A DNA stretch of 64,000 nt from Castanea sativa (GCF_040712315.1 NC_134013.1:58548501-58612500); one strand, 5' to 3'; shown: positions 11,592-24,125, counted from the first letter of the stretch. Numbers and translations: made by a program. Notes: generated from the letters alone by a model not told the origin.

Positions 11592-12345
11592 CATCTCGAG
11601 TTTTAAAAACTCGAGTTCAAGGTTGAACGCGAGTTTTTAAAACTCGAGACTCAAGAGGTAAAAGCTGAGGTGGAAAAAATTCCACGTAGAAATTGAGTTT
11701 TAGAAACTCAAGTTCCACAATTTTTGCCTTTCACGTAGAACTCGAGTTTTAGATACTCGAGTTCTACCATTTTTCCCTTTCAACTTCGTCTTCTTCCACT
11801 TCTTCCTCTTCCTCACATTTCTTCTCAGTCAGACTTCGTGCAAATCCAATCGAAGCTCCAATCGTTCAATCTGTTCTTCGTCGTCAGATCGTTCCTCCTT
11901 CGTCGTCAAATCGTTCTTCCTGTCGTCAGATCGTTCTGGGTTTCTTCTTCTTTTCTTCATCATCTTCCGTTCCTGGGTTTCTTCTTTTCTTCATCATCTC
12001 CGTCCTGGGCTTCTTCTTTTCTTCATCATCTTCATACTGGGTTTCTTCTTTTCTTCTTCGTTCCGTTCTTCCTAGGTTCGAGCTTCATCTTCTTCCTAGG
12101 TTCGGGCAACTGGGTTTCTCTCTTCTTCGTATTCTACTGGGTTTCTCTCTGGGCTCTCTTTGGCGTTGGTCTGTCTGTGGAAATCGAGTCTACAAGACTC
12201 AACTTTGATTTGCTAGAACTCGAGTCTTTCAGACTTGAGATCTATGTGGCATTTTCTAGAATTTGCTAGCCACGTCATCAAGTACAAAACGAGTGTTCGA
12301 GACTCGAGTTTTAAAATGGAACTCGAGTTTCTAAAACTCGAGATG
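11592..12345. mobile_element. TIR element with CTCGAG hairpin blocks (family M)
   Basis: The outer 27 bases at 11592-11618 (CATCTCGAGTTTTAAAAACT...) match, inverted, the 27 bases at 12319-12345 with one difference. Inside, CTCGAGTTTTA-type words recur in both orientations, and TTCCACGTAG repeats near 11685. The centre (about 11770-12130) is pyrimidine-rich, with an approximately 40-base tandem unit built on CTGGGTTTCTTCTTTTCTTC. It shares the words CATCTCGAG and CCACGTRG with elements at 43741, 57343 and 63244. It has no transposase and so is non-autonomous. Confidence 0.65.
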
Positions 12346-13925
12346 TTATTTTGTTATTACCTTTCACATGTGTGTTAACTTACTATATTGCCCTCCCTCA
12401 CACTGCTATTCTGAAAATTGCCTCCTCCCAACACTCGCTTATTGAGGTCGAATTTTGTCATCTATACCTTATTTCAAGTAGATAGGTATTTGAGTTAAGC
12501 TACCACAACCAAGGCCTTTCTTGCTCTTTTGAAAGCATACAGAATCACAGATGCATGCCCATAACATAAGCAAATTTGACAACTTTTTCGTCAAGCGCTC
12601 AGACAAATAATTATAAGGTATGAATGAAAAAAAAATATTGCTTTTACCCAAATTTGGCATCTGAAAATACATTTATCCAATGTATAATGTGATTCTACAA
12701 ACACAAAAACCGTTACACAATAATTCCTATAAGATTATATCATTTCTTCATGAAACTCCCATTACCAGTGCCATAGCAATGTGCTAACACTAAAACCATC
12801 ATCTTCTTTTGAACATGAATGGTATCCGCTTTGCAACTATCACTCATATGACTGCCAGACATCCAAGAGCATGAGATTGCATATCTCCCAGCGAGCCAGA
12901 CATCAAAAAGCATGAGACTGCATTTCCCTCTACCAAACATATAGAGTAGTAACTTCTTTGGGAACCCATGTCAATGCCCTGAAAAGAAACCAGCCTACAA
13001 TCATCCAATGAGCATTTGCTCCAAAACAAGCACGATATCCTCAGACAAAAAAAATATACATATAGGCATGATCAATTTAAACCACGTTCAAAGCTACTGT
13101 TCTTTGACCTGACCACTCAAGAACATCTGTTTTTCAGGGTTGAGTCTCTCCAAGCCAATGAAAATTACATTCACCTTACACTTGTCATGCTCATGCATAA
13201 TAATTTGAGTGATAATTGACAAATTTTTAAGCTTATCAAAACTACAAGATATAGAACCCTACATTTCTTTTAGGTTCTGCATGGATTCTGTGATTTGAAA
13301 TCATGGGTTTTGAAGAGCAATTGCAAATGTTACATAAAGTGTTTGATATGAATTTAACAAAAGAAGATAATTTGAGTTTTGGAGATTTTACTCTAGCTGA
13401 AACATTTATGATGTTATGGATTTGAGATGACATTTTACATTACATCTCAGACCATTTCCAATACACATTAACCTCAAATCCATACATAAATTTCATCAAT
13501 AGAGGGCAGGGGACCCTCTCATATTTTATTCAAGTCATTTAAACAAAAAATTAAAATGCAAATTCCCTTTTATATATTTCTATCCAAATGAACCATTATG
13601 TAATTTTGAAAGTCATATGGATGATGTAGCTCCTCGTATCCAATTATATGGAGGTATGGAGAAAGCTTGTAATGCAAGTTGAATTATTAAAAAATAAACC
13701 CCACAAATTTATTGAGGGACATAACAATCTATTGTATAAATGGGTGTGCATGATAGGCTTGAGGAGACCTTGTAATCCAATGTGGATGCAGTGAAAAATA
13801 AATCCTACAAATATTTATTATGGATGTAAGATTCAATAGTTTACACATGATGGACTAATCCAGTCTCATGGGTAGTGAGAATAATATAACAAATCTCGGT
13901 GTGAATTATCATACCAGGCCATCAA
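12346..13925. other. Intergenic sequence downstream of bystin
   Basis: This lies 3' of the bystin stop codon, so the part nearest 13925 is probably its 3' untranslated region. An imperfect repeat at 12855-12920 holds two copies of CATGAGA(T/C)TGCAT. No other coding sequence recognised. Confidence 0.45.
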
Positions 13926-16900
13926 TCAATCTTCCTCCATAGGCACCTCTGGAACATCAAACCTATCTTCTTCAATAGTTCTATTGATCACAGAAATAGG
14001 AGAGGGTATGGAAAGTCAAGGAAACAAGAATTTATCTATTCAAGGAATCTAATGGAGAGAGGAAAGCTTTTTTTTTATGTCTAATGAAAAAAAAAAAAAA
14101 AAAAACCTTCAACCAACCAAATTAATTTCATAATTAGTTACTGCCTCAATGCATTGTTAGAGCAGTACATTTATACAAGGCAAATGTGCTGTGTCAATTT
14201 TCTAGCTTCAATAAGTTACAAGGCTGATTATATATTTCTTTGATAATTCAATACTTGCACCAAAAGTTGCTAGTTGAGCTACAAGGCGGAAGGCAAATTA
14301 TATATTAAAACATTGATCTGCTCAAGGTCAAAACTTAAAAATTCTATAGTCTAGAACCTTAGAAAGTGAAAATCAGAAACAGAAGTTAAAAATAGTAATT
14401 TATTAGCACATTACCTATGGTATATGGTTTCTATCCCATAGAACTTAGAAATAACTTAATTGAAGCCCTATTTCTACATCAAAAACGAAGATGGAATTAA
14501 TCAAAAAAAACCTTCCAAAGATATGATACCCATTTGAAATATTCCACAAAATATGCATTAACAAACAGGAAAAACACAACAAATAGCCAACAGCATAACA
14601 AAAATCAATGAGAAGTTTTTCTTCTTTTTCAATTGAGAGAATGTGGACTGTGCACATACTAAAAATAATAATTTTTTTATAAGAAAAAAATAAAGAATTA
14701 TTAAATAAAACTCAAATTTTATGTAAAAATTAGGGGAAAAAGAAAAGGATATATATTAACATAAGATCATCCTCCTTTTCACCACGGTTGCGACTATTAT
14801 TTAGCTCCCGGAGGACTTCAGGAGTAACCTACATTTGAAGAGAGCATAGAAATCATATATTGACACTAAATTAAATTGATAGGTTCATAGAAGCAGCTAT
14901 TTCAGGGACAATGTCCTTACTAGTTTGTGCCTTTGCTTTTCAAGTAGATTTCTGAGGTTATCTTTATCCTCCTTTCGGAGTTCATTTTTATACCTGCAAA
15001 GAATTTCACATAACAGGATATAAAAGGAAATGAAATAGTGTATCAATTTATACCATGAGTTACATTTAGAATAGCACACAATAGCTTAAAATCCAGTAGT
15101 CACATTTAGATAAGAGAGAAATTTACTATTTACATACTGGTTAACAACCCACATAGTTACATTTTTCTTCTGTTCAATTAAGATGAGGCGTGAGTTTGAT
15201 GTATAAAGATTTAGAACTTGTCAAAAGATGCTTATATGGTAGGCATAGGTTTGAAATTGAAACTAGTGGTTTAGGGCCAGGGATAGTAAATGTATAGGGC
15301 TCAACCCTAGCTAAAGCTAAAATAGACTAGTTCTTTCAGGCAAAGAAACACTGTTCCTGAAGACACAGGGATTTAAAGCTATGAAGAAGAAATTCATTTG
15401 GGGTTAACTCAAGGGATCAAATCTTGTTTGTCTGGGAATCAGAGAACCTAGGAAGCGCGGACACGGATACGAGTACATGTACAGCACATTGACAAGACCA
15501 ATTCTTGAAAAAATTATAACATGACACAGCGGGTACAACATGGGTACAGCACCCCAAATGAAGTGTCTGTGCTTCCTAGCAGAGAACACTGATATAGGCC
15601 ATTCTGCAACAGGGTTGCTGAATGATGGAAGGATGAATTAGAATTTTGAGATTAGAAAGTGTAAGATCTGATGGAGGTAAACAGAAGCAGCTAGTGGATG
15701 CACCTGATTGTGCCTTGATGAACAGAATCTAATATGGGAGAAGAAGAGAGCAGCACAATACCCCTCAAAGAACTCACAAAAAAAAACTCAAATATTTCAT
15801 GAATTGAACTTTGGTAAAAGTTGATCAGTTCGTATTTAGTATTTGCAGCCATTAACTCTTCCTTGTTCAACGAGGATAGAGTTGTAATTAAGACACTACA
15901 AATTATAAGTAAATAAGTTGACCCCTGGCCCGCATCCAGCAATAAGGAAACAACAGGAATGCCCTCACTGACAAAACTTAAAAGAGAAGTCAAATATAAA
16001 TAGTTTAATACTAACAAGCTAACTAAATATAATGGGCACGTATTAGGTTTAGCCTGATGCTGCAAGGCCCGTAACTTTAGCCTTAGGTTTAATTCTCTGT
16101 GCTTCTGCAACATTATTCATTTTTTTCTGTGCCTATACATATCAACTCTGTCCAAACCAGATCATTTGCCAACTCTAAAGCCAACAAGGAGGGGAAAAAA
16201 ATATAGAGGGAGAGAAAGAAGAGGTAACATATTAAGATTTCTATCAAGAAAGAATCAAACTCCCCCTCCCTTTCGTTCTTTTTTTTATCAGTAAATTAGA
16301 TATGCACCCCATTATTGAGGGCGGAGAAATGCCATTTGAGCAAGAGTCCCTAGTCCCTACCCCATTATTAAATTCAAAATTCTCATTAAATCAAACAGAT
16401 GATGAATCCATTTTTCCCTTTTACCCCTCTCCATCCTTCCCTCCAAAAAAACATATTGTAAGTGAACCAAATGAACTTTCCATAAAACATATTATCCTAA
16501 CAAGGAGAAATTTTCTTCTCAACACCCAATCAGGCAAGACAAGGTACTCTTTAATAAAAGTTACTAACCTTTGCACAAATGCAAGGAGTGACTGATGCCA
16601 TATTACAGGCATCATCCTGCTATCTTCAAGGAATCTCATGAAATGAGCAACAGTTGCATCAAGTACACGATATGGCAAAGCATACTTCTTCTCCAAAAGA
16701 AGTTTTATAAAAAAGCTGCAATGGTTTACCAAGGAAACTTTGTCAAGCAGTTTCCAAAGCATTTGGCAGGAGGAGAGGTTGTAAAAGAAATAATAATAAT
16801 AAATCATTGCTATTATATGAGATTTCATTAAATCAACAATTGATTGACTCTATAAACCATACCCAAAGTAAAGAATCAAAACAGTCAATCATGAATAAAC

Positions 16901-18750
16901 ATGAATACTAATCTCGAAGCATTATGAGAATCTCAGCAATACCAACCAAATCTCTCTCCCTTTCAATGAGTAATATACACTAACATCAATAATTTTATGA
17001 AGAAATTTAAAATTAGGACATCACCGAGGATTATTCATGTATACTAATCTCTATGATTCTAATTTGAAAAATGTCAAATTAGAAAGTCAATGACTATGAT
17101 TACATACAGGCATTTATCTGATGGAGCCTTTAATTCAGCAGCTTTTGCATATAAGGTAAATCTCCTCTAAGTAATGGCACAGTCTATTTTTTTGTGCCAT
17201 TTCTAAATGACACACCAAAAACAGAGGGTTTTATCTATTTGTCCACATATTGACCTAATATTACATTTTCCTTTTATGAGTAAAATGAAACTTCATTAGG
17301 CAAAAAGAAACACCTAAATACAGGATGTATACAACAGGCACATCTAGAGAATACATACAAAATTATCGGATCTAAAAAATCTGTAAAAAAAAAAAATTGG
17401 ATGCAGTCAAACTCAAGCATCCACTCATTCAAAATAAAAAGGTCTTATTTTCCTCTCCCTTCATAAAGTCCACATCATACAAAAAGGAGTAAAATTACAT
17501 GCTGAATCATTACTATGACAACCAAACAAAACTTTCCATCATAGAAACACATCAATGACCTTCACAGGTATCACCCTATTAACCCCAAATTACTATGACA
17601 TCCAAACAAACCTGAAATCCAACAAAGAATAAATCAATAATCTCCGAAGGCGTTACCCTGTAAGCCCCAAATAGAGTAAAGGCATCAGACCGTGACATTA
17701 CTTAAATTAATTAGTTCTGAACAAAGTTGACTATCAATCCATATTAGGTTCAACCCCAAACCTTAAGTTCACATTTAGGTCTAACTTCTCACCTTAAAGT
17801 TAAGGTTTGTGCCCTCCCAGAAAACTTAAATTTCTTAAATTATAACAAGCATTATATCAAATTTCACTTCAATGCTCAGACAAAGTGCCATAGCCCCCCA
17901 AACAAGTGGAGCTTTTGAGCTTCCCTCTTTGCTAAGCAACAAATCACTACTTGCATCCTATACTACAAAGCCCTTACACAAAAAGCATAGAAAAAGGAAG
18001 AAATACCAAAGCAAAGTTGACAATCTAGACATCCATCTGGGCCAGAAAATAAATAAAATCAAAACCAATACATGATGCACACAGTGGCACAAGCCATTAT
18101 ACTAGATGATCTACAAATCCCTATGAAAGAAACCAAATAAACCCAAAGCATTATGCACCCAACTTCCACAGTTCCTCATAATTCTCAAACCAAATCATAA
18201 ACACTCAAGCACTTGAGTATCCAGAAGCCATTCAATAAAAATATATGCACACAAACACATGGCACAAGCTATTAATCTTCATACACTTCCACAATCTTTT
18301 TAAGTGAGCAAATTACAACATTCACTACCTTGTTGTACCACAATAATTCATCTCTGCAAGTTTCAATAATGCAACACTGCAAATACAATCAGAAATTTCA
18401 GTTAGAAATACCCCACATGTAATAGGTTAAAATATTCATCTAAATTAATTTCAAGAACCACTCAGGCATGCAACAATGTACAACATTCACTAGAACACGT
18501 ATTCAAGTGTATTAGTATCTACAGATACAAAAAAAAAAAAAAAAGGATCAAAGGCAGGAAAAAACCACAAATTAACTATAAATTGAAAAGTTCATGTTCC
18601 AAAGGACTATTCATAATCAAAAACAAAGATATAATAATTTTTAAACAAATACGAATTAATTGTCCACAATACTGGCAAGGATCCTAAATAAGGCCCTCAT
18701 GTCAGCAAAGCAATACAAGTGCTTGCCATAGAGTTCCACTTATTGATCAT

Positions 18751-18783
<33 letters not shown>

Positions 18784-21700
18784 AGAAATTTTATTGAGAA
18801 AAGACTACTTCATGATCAAAGGAGACAAAAGAATTATGAGCTCCACTTATTGATAATTTTAAAAAATCATCAAGATAATAATAATAATAATAATAATAAT
18901 AAGGCACATTTTCTTCTGAAATCTTGCACAGTATCTTAACATAATGGTTTTTTTAGTTTCTGAAAACAACACATTGATTTAAAGCTTTTAAAAAAATATT
19001 CATCAAATGCCGAGTATATTTCTTATTCTGATTAGTCAAAAGTGCAATGAATGTCATCTTCAGGGTACTTTTATTAAATAAAAAGATAGTACCATGTGTA
19101 CTCAATTCATTTTAAGAAGAGAATAAAAAAGGTCATACCTAATGGACAAGACTCCCACTTTTGCGGGTTCTGCAAAAGGAAATTGGTAAGCAGCCTTACC
19201 CCTATTTTTGGACAGCCTAACTCCTAGACTCAACATCACTTAGGCACAGAGCACTCATCATCACATCAAGGTCCAACCTCTTTTAATAATGGAATAATGA
19301 AAGTCTCACCTTTTTTGGGCTCAAATGGGGTGAGACTTTCAATTTTCACCACAGCCCAGTTAGGGAAGATTTTTATTACAGTAAGGTTATTGTATTTTGA
19401 GAGGGGAGAGGGGGAAGAATCCAAAACATGTTTCCATTTTTATCAATGACTTTGGGGAGGGGACGAAACAAAAAAAAAAAACAAAAAAAGAGCAGTAAAA
19501 TCTTTTAATCAGATTGTGCAGAGAATATTTGCCCCTCATCTTTGCAAGCAACACAATAAAACTTATCCTGAATCTTCAGATCCAGGACAAACCCCTTCCC
19601 CCCAAAAACAACAAAAACAAAAAGAATAAAAAATATCTCCGAGGAAATGTAAAAAATACAGGAAGTGTAGCCACACTTTATCAATCCATGCATTAATATT
19701 TTATGTCTATTGATCTCCACTAGCCATACCTTGAATGAAGCGGAGGAATGGAGACCTTCTGTAAAATGCTTCCGATAATGACAGCTTCCCTGAGGTTGCA
19801 CGTCCCCGACTGTACATCAAGGACAAATATATATTTTAAATTAAAAGGCAACCTATGTACCAAGACAGGAAAACAAAAGTGATCAAAAGTTTTGGTCCCA
19901 TCACTTAGTAAGAAAACTGAAGAATCAAGTTTCAGTAGAGGACACAGATATCACTAAATAGCACAGAGATCAGCAAACAAACTAAAGAATCAAGTTTTAG
20001 TAAAAGAGACAAATACCAAAAGAAATAATTTGCAAGCACCTAGTCTTTGTAGATTAGAAGTTCAAACTTTAACAATACATTGTGAATATTGAAGCACAGA
20101 TAACAGAAAATTCAGCAAAATTTTGGGTAGGGAGGACAGAAAAAATCCCCCAAATTATGTTGAAGATCATATACCTCACATAGAGGGAACAGTACTCCTT
20201 TGAAGAATGCAGCAGGTTTGTAGAGTGACTTCTTCAAAGATTGATATAAAGCAAAATGAAGCCGTTTATTCTTTCGAATATCATCTCTCACTCGCGGGAG
20301 CAACACTAGTCTGTAGAAGCGTTCGGCCTTCTTCACACCCAAATTGGAAGCGAAAATTCTTGTGGCTTGATACATTGCATTCGGTGACCATTTATCAGGT
20401 TCAGTTAGATAAAGGACATCCTCCCAAAGTTTCATTGCTGGGATGTGCTTGAATGCTTTGGGGAATTTGCCTGCTGTGTAAGTACTAAGAAGCTTGCCAA
20501 CTCTGCAATGTTATATTTATACCCACGATCAATAAAGTTGTCACCTTTTATTATTTTTTGATAATTCAAATGTTACAACAATTGGGGTGTGGAATTCGAA
20601 CAAGAAGACCATGCAATGCCACTAAGCTACAAGCAGTGTTGTTAAAAGCGCGCTTAAGCGCAAAGCACAGAGCCCTTGGGGCTTTTTCCCTCTAAGCAAA
20701 GTGCCCTCACAAAAGTGTGCTTTTTTGAGCTTTTTGTAAATTTTTAAAAAAAAAAAATCCTGATTTGACTTTTAGCCATTAGATCTAAATATGTTTGATA
20801 TAAGCCATTGATTTGATATATAAAAACTAATAGTGTGGTGTGCTACCATATACCTAAGCCTATCTCTTTAGATGTTTTTGAACTTTTAACCACAACCACA
20901 CAAACAAACACTAAATCAGACACTCACAAAGATAACATTACTTAACATTCTAGTACTTTTTTAGCCTTTGCCTTCTTGGTTCTATACTTCTGTTTTGATT
21001 CAACCATGTTTTGTAATCATGGCCATCAAACATCATGGTTGCATATATTTTGTAAAGCACAATAGAATTATATAAAATGTTTTATTGTAATTTATATGAT
21101 TAATTGATCACTTGATTGTTGTATTGATCATTAATATTTTTTTTTTAATTTATTAAACAAAAATTTAATTTGCGCTTCACATGATCACATCGATCTGGCG
21201 CGCGCTTGCGCTTTGTGCTTTGCGCCTAGGGTCCAAGAGGGCTTTGCGCTTAAGTGCGCTCAGCGCTTTTAACAACACTGGCTACAAGGCTCTAAGCAAT
21301 GTTGTCTCACAAAGTTTAGGCATACAATTTAGCATTGCACATATCATATATATAAGATTTTAAGATTGCATGTAATGTAATGTTATAAGAAGAAAATGCA
21401 GAGCTTACATACCCTTTATATAAATCTATGATGGAACTATCCAATTTAGGCAATGGTCGAGTTTCTGCAATCGAATAAATTCAAATTAATACGAAAAGAT
21501 AACAACAATTAAACAACACTAGCAACTGATGCAATTTCTGAGATTCAGAGGCTAAAAAACCAAAATAATTGTGAACCTGAAGCAGTAATTGGATCTTGCT
21601 GCTTGAGTTTTTCAACAATGATATCGGCAAGAGTGCGTTGGGGAGCTGCATCTTTTGCCAAAAACGCCTCCAGCACTCTCTCATCCTCTTCGTCAATCTC

Positions 21701-22179
21701 CTCCTGCAAAATAGTACTTTCCCACGGATTCTCAGTAACCAAACAGAACCAAAGAAAATGAAAAAAAAAAAATTGAGTAAAGCGAGTGAATGACTAACAT
21801 CATCGGCGCCAAATCGGCTCTGAGTTTCGGAGAAGCCGTCAAAGCCATCGATGTCATCGTCGTCGTCAGTCTGAGAATCGGCGGCGGAGGCACCCTTGGG
21901 GGTGACATATTCTTGAGCGAAAAGCAAGGCGCTGTTAGGGTTTTGGAGGTTAGCCTCGTCCTGAATCTCTTTCTGCTGAGCCAAAGCTTGTTTGAGAATC
22001 TTGGAACTCATGGTGGAGGATATAAGCTCCTCGTTCTCCTCCTCATCCGCCTTCTCCGACTGGTGGCGCGATTTGGGCTTGGGTACTTTGAATTTGGATC
22101 GCTTAGCATGGCTGTCATTGTCCGATAAGAAAGGCTGTGGATTCAGCTGCCGCTCCCTCTTGTTATTGTTCTTCCCCAT
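13926..22179 (-). CDS. Bystin (Enp1 homologue), 40S ribosome biogenesis factor
   Basis: Bystin/Enp1 is a nucleolar factor needed for processing and export of pre-40S ribosomal particles. Ten exons join in frame: 21799-22179, 21577-21703, 21413-21464, 20175-20502, 19730-19809, 18329-18376, 16569-16715, 14921-14993, 14753-14828 and 13926-14005. The product is 463 residues, close to the roughly 440 expected. The first exon is charged (KKR/Lys-rich, then an acidic [11 protein letters not shown] run). The conserved core follows, with [24 protein letters not shown], the [17 protein letters not shown] stretch and a C-terminal [16 protein letters not shown]. Introns 1-8 are GT-AG; intron 9 is AT-AC. 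An in-frame ATG at 22194 would add five residues (MKRRR). I chose the second Met because [11 protein letters not shown] resembles usual family starts. Two hAT MITEs sit in introns 3 and 7 without touching exons. Confidence 0.93.
14006..14752 (-). other. U12-type (AT-AC) intron 9 of bystin
   Basis: On the minus strand the intron starts ATATCCTTTT at 14752, the U12 donor consensus. It ends ...CCATAC at 14006 and carries TTCCTTGAC at 14015-14023. That fits the U12 branch consensus TTCCTTRAC, with the branch A about 10 bases from the acceptor. No AG is available that would give an open frame into the last exon. Joining at the AT-AC sites gives [16 protein letters not shown], the expected family sequence, in phase. 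Confidence 0.9.
15448..15579. mobile_element. hAT-type MITE in bystin intron 7, 132 bp
   Basis: The ends CTAGGAAGCGCGGACAC and GTGTCTGTGCTTCCTAG are 17-base inverted repeats with two mismatches. A perfect 8-bp target duplication CAGAGAAC flanks the unit (15440-15447 and 15580-15587), as made by hAT transposases. There is no coding sequence. Confidence 0.85.
16716..18328 (-). other. Bystin intron 6
   Basis: A 1.6-kb intron. At about 17270-17720 it has a region unlike its surroundings: AAACTTCATTAGGCAAAAAG, then two near-copies of an AATTACTATGAC(A/T)(A/C)CCAAACAAA block with matching TATCACCCT(A)TTAA and GTTACCCTGTAA sequences. This may be the 3' end of an old retroposon in antisense. No gene seen. 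Confidence 0.4.
20634..21280. mobile_element. hAT-type MITE in bystin intron 3, 647 bp
   Basis: It begins CAGTGTTGTTAAAAGCGC and ends GCGCTTTTAACAACACTG, an 18-base perfect inverted pair. The exact 8-bp duplication GCTACAAG lies on both sides (20626-20633 and 21281-21288). Subterminal GC-rich repeats such as GCGCTTAAGCGCAAAGC occur on the left and the inverse on the right, around an AT-rich centre. CAGTG ends plus an 8-bp duplication are hAT hallmarks. No transposase. Confidence 0.92.
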
Positions 22180-22249
22180 TCTCCTTCGCTTCAATAACGC
22201 AGCAGCAGGGGTTTTTGAGGTTTTAGCGGCTGATACTCGAGCGTAAAGG

Positions 22250-23017
22250 GTAGAAGGAAAAGAAGATTCATTGAGAAAAGGAGCTTGAGCTTGAGCTTGG
22301 GCTTGGGCTAAACCTACATAGACATGTTTTTATTTCAATGGCCCAACTATAGTTTTGGTCCGTAATGTGTAAAGCTTTGCCATTAGGACATTAATGTGGA
22401 AATCATTACAATTTATAAATAAAATTGGGTCATTTTAATGAATAGTGAATACCCTAAGGAATGAGAGAGGCACATGAACTCCTATTGGTTGGTTTAGTCA
22501 CTTTGTAAGGTATAATGATTTCTATGAGATACTGTCTCGAAACTTCTTGTCATTTTGAGGTCAGCCCAAGAGATTTCTTCTTGTAATAACCTTATGTATG
22601 TGAGACTGGAGACTTCACACAATCTTGGAAATAATCTGATACTCGAAAAGGCTTTGAATTAGACACCCTCGTTTTTCAAATATATATACACACATACAAT
22701 GTTAAATCTTTTCTATTCCTCCACTCTTCCATCTTTTCTCCTATTTTCTATCCCCTAACCAAAATGTAGCCTAAATCCCTCAAACTCCTAGTAAGGTTAT
22801 TCATGAAAATCATTTGAACCACATGACCGCATCTAAACTGAACAAAATCGCCCATAAAATGGAGTAGCCACACCGCGCCACAATTGGAGGTGAAAAAACC
22901 GCATTGCATAGAGTGTTGTGTGGTTTGTGGTTCAATATTAAGAAAACTACACAAAACCACACCACACTGCACTTTTACATATATACATGTATGTGTGCGT
23001 GCACACGTGTTTATCTT
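22250..23017. promoter_or_regulatory. Upstream region of bystin
   Basis: This holds the presumed 5' untranslated region and promoter of bystin (minus strand). A GAGCTTGAGCTTGAGCTTGG hexamer repeat occurs at about 22281-22306. Around 22830-22965 a short imperfect palindrome contains repeated CACACCGC/TGCGGT-like words and may be another MITE remnant. No clear TATA box chosen. Confidence 0.4.
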
Positions 23018-23726
23018 TGTAAGGACTGGATTTAGTTCCCAAGCCTACAAAGAAATAGGATCTTGGCCCAAAGAGCCCAATATAATAAATTTATAGAGAG
23101 TGAACTGAAAAACTAGGCTCTAATGAATTAGATAACAGTGGTGAGCCCAAGCGAAAAGAAAAACAAGAATGAAATTACTTTACACAAAGTAAATCGTTCT
23201 TGACACATTCCGAGGAGACTAAGTCTTATATATCTCTCTTATTCTTTTGAGTTTTGGGTTACAAGTCTTGTTCTTGGTGCTACAATATTTTCCCCTCTCT
23301 CCTTTTCTAGATCCCCTGTCCCTGGAGGTTTCCTTACATTATATAGCCCTCCCTAAACGATCTTGGTCCTTCATTTGTTGATCATCTAGACCACTACTTG
23401 AGTGCCCGTCTCATCAGCCACCTTCCCAATCCCTTCGTGAGTCGTGGCAGCCAATATGACATTGTTCAGGGGTCTTCTCCACATAAATGCAACTAGGAGG
23501 TTTGGGGGGATGCATTAAATGTGGTGGCAACCACCAGCTCTTCAATCACATTAGTGCTAGCCCCTCTTCCCAAAGCTCTTTCTGCACAGTAAGGCCTCCT
23601 TTGATGACGTATTAATGACGTGATCCAAAAATTCGAGAGCGTGGCCTCCTCGGCACAATAATTGTCCTTCTCGGCCATGGTATGATACGTGACGTAATTA
23701 CCTTACTTGGAATTCTTGTACCCACA
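23018..23726 (-). mobile_element. Solo LTR, 709 bp, minus orientation
   Basis: On the plus strand it starts TGTAAGGACTGG and ends GTACCCACA, so on the minus strand the LTR runs TGTGGGTAC...CCTTACA. The flanking 5-mers are ATCTT (23013-23017) and ATCGT (23727-23731), identical at four of five bases. Composition is richer in GC than the AT-rich flanks. No internal retrotransposon sequence or second LTR. The end sequences and a CCGAGGAG word resemble the LTR at 26919, so the two may be related. Confidence 0.75.
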
Positions 23727-23944
23727 ATCGTAATTTATATTATTAAATATATGTTATATATTAAAACTGCACTGAGTGTGGTGTCTCGCATCCACCTATT
23801 AATGTATAAGATTTATTTTATATCTAATATATATTTTATAAATATTAGTTACATATATTAAATTTATTTAATAGATATTTAGCATATATTAAATATATTT
23901 AGTATTTAACACGTATTAAATATATTTAGTATATATTTGTAGGG

Positions 23945-24125
23945 TCATGCTAATGAGTACCCTTATGTCATTAGTTAAAAATTCATTTTAGGAAAGTTTT
24001 GACACCACTTTTATAGGAAATGGAAAAAGCTGTAAAAAATTAAATTTTTTTTCTTTTTTCGCAAAATTTTTTTTTAAATGAATTATTAACCATTATTCTA
24101 AGAGCATCTATTAACATTTTTCATA
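23945..24125. repeat. Dispersed repeat, family B (copy 2)
   Basis: This has the same order as the 8985 and 53699 copies: TGAGTACCCTTATGTCATTA, TAGGAAAGTTTTGACACCAC, a TAGGAAATGGAAAAA block, a CTGTAAAAAATTAAAT block and AGAGCATCTATTAAC. The ends are imperfect inverted repeats. Confidence 0.5.

Noticed and set aside
11838..12269. 143-codon plus-strand reading frame rich in Phe, Ser and Leu
   Set aside because: It comes from a TTCTTC-type tandem repeat inside an inverted-repeat element. There is no domain or splice context.
21790..22246. Plus-strand frames of 84-112 codons opposite bystin exon 1
   Set aside because: They are antisense shadows of a conserved coding exon.
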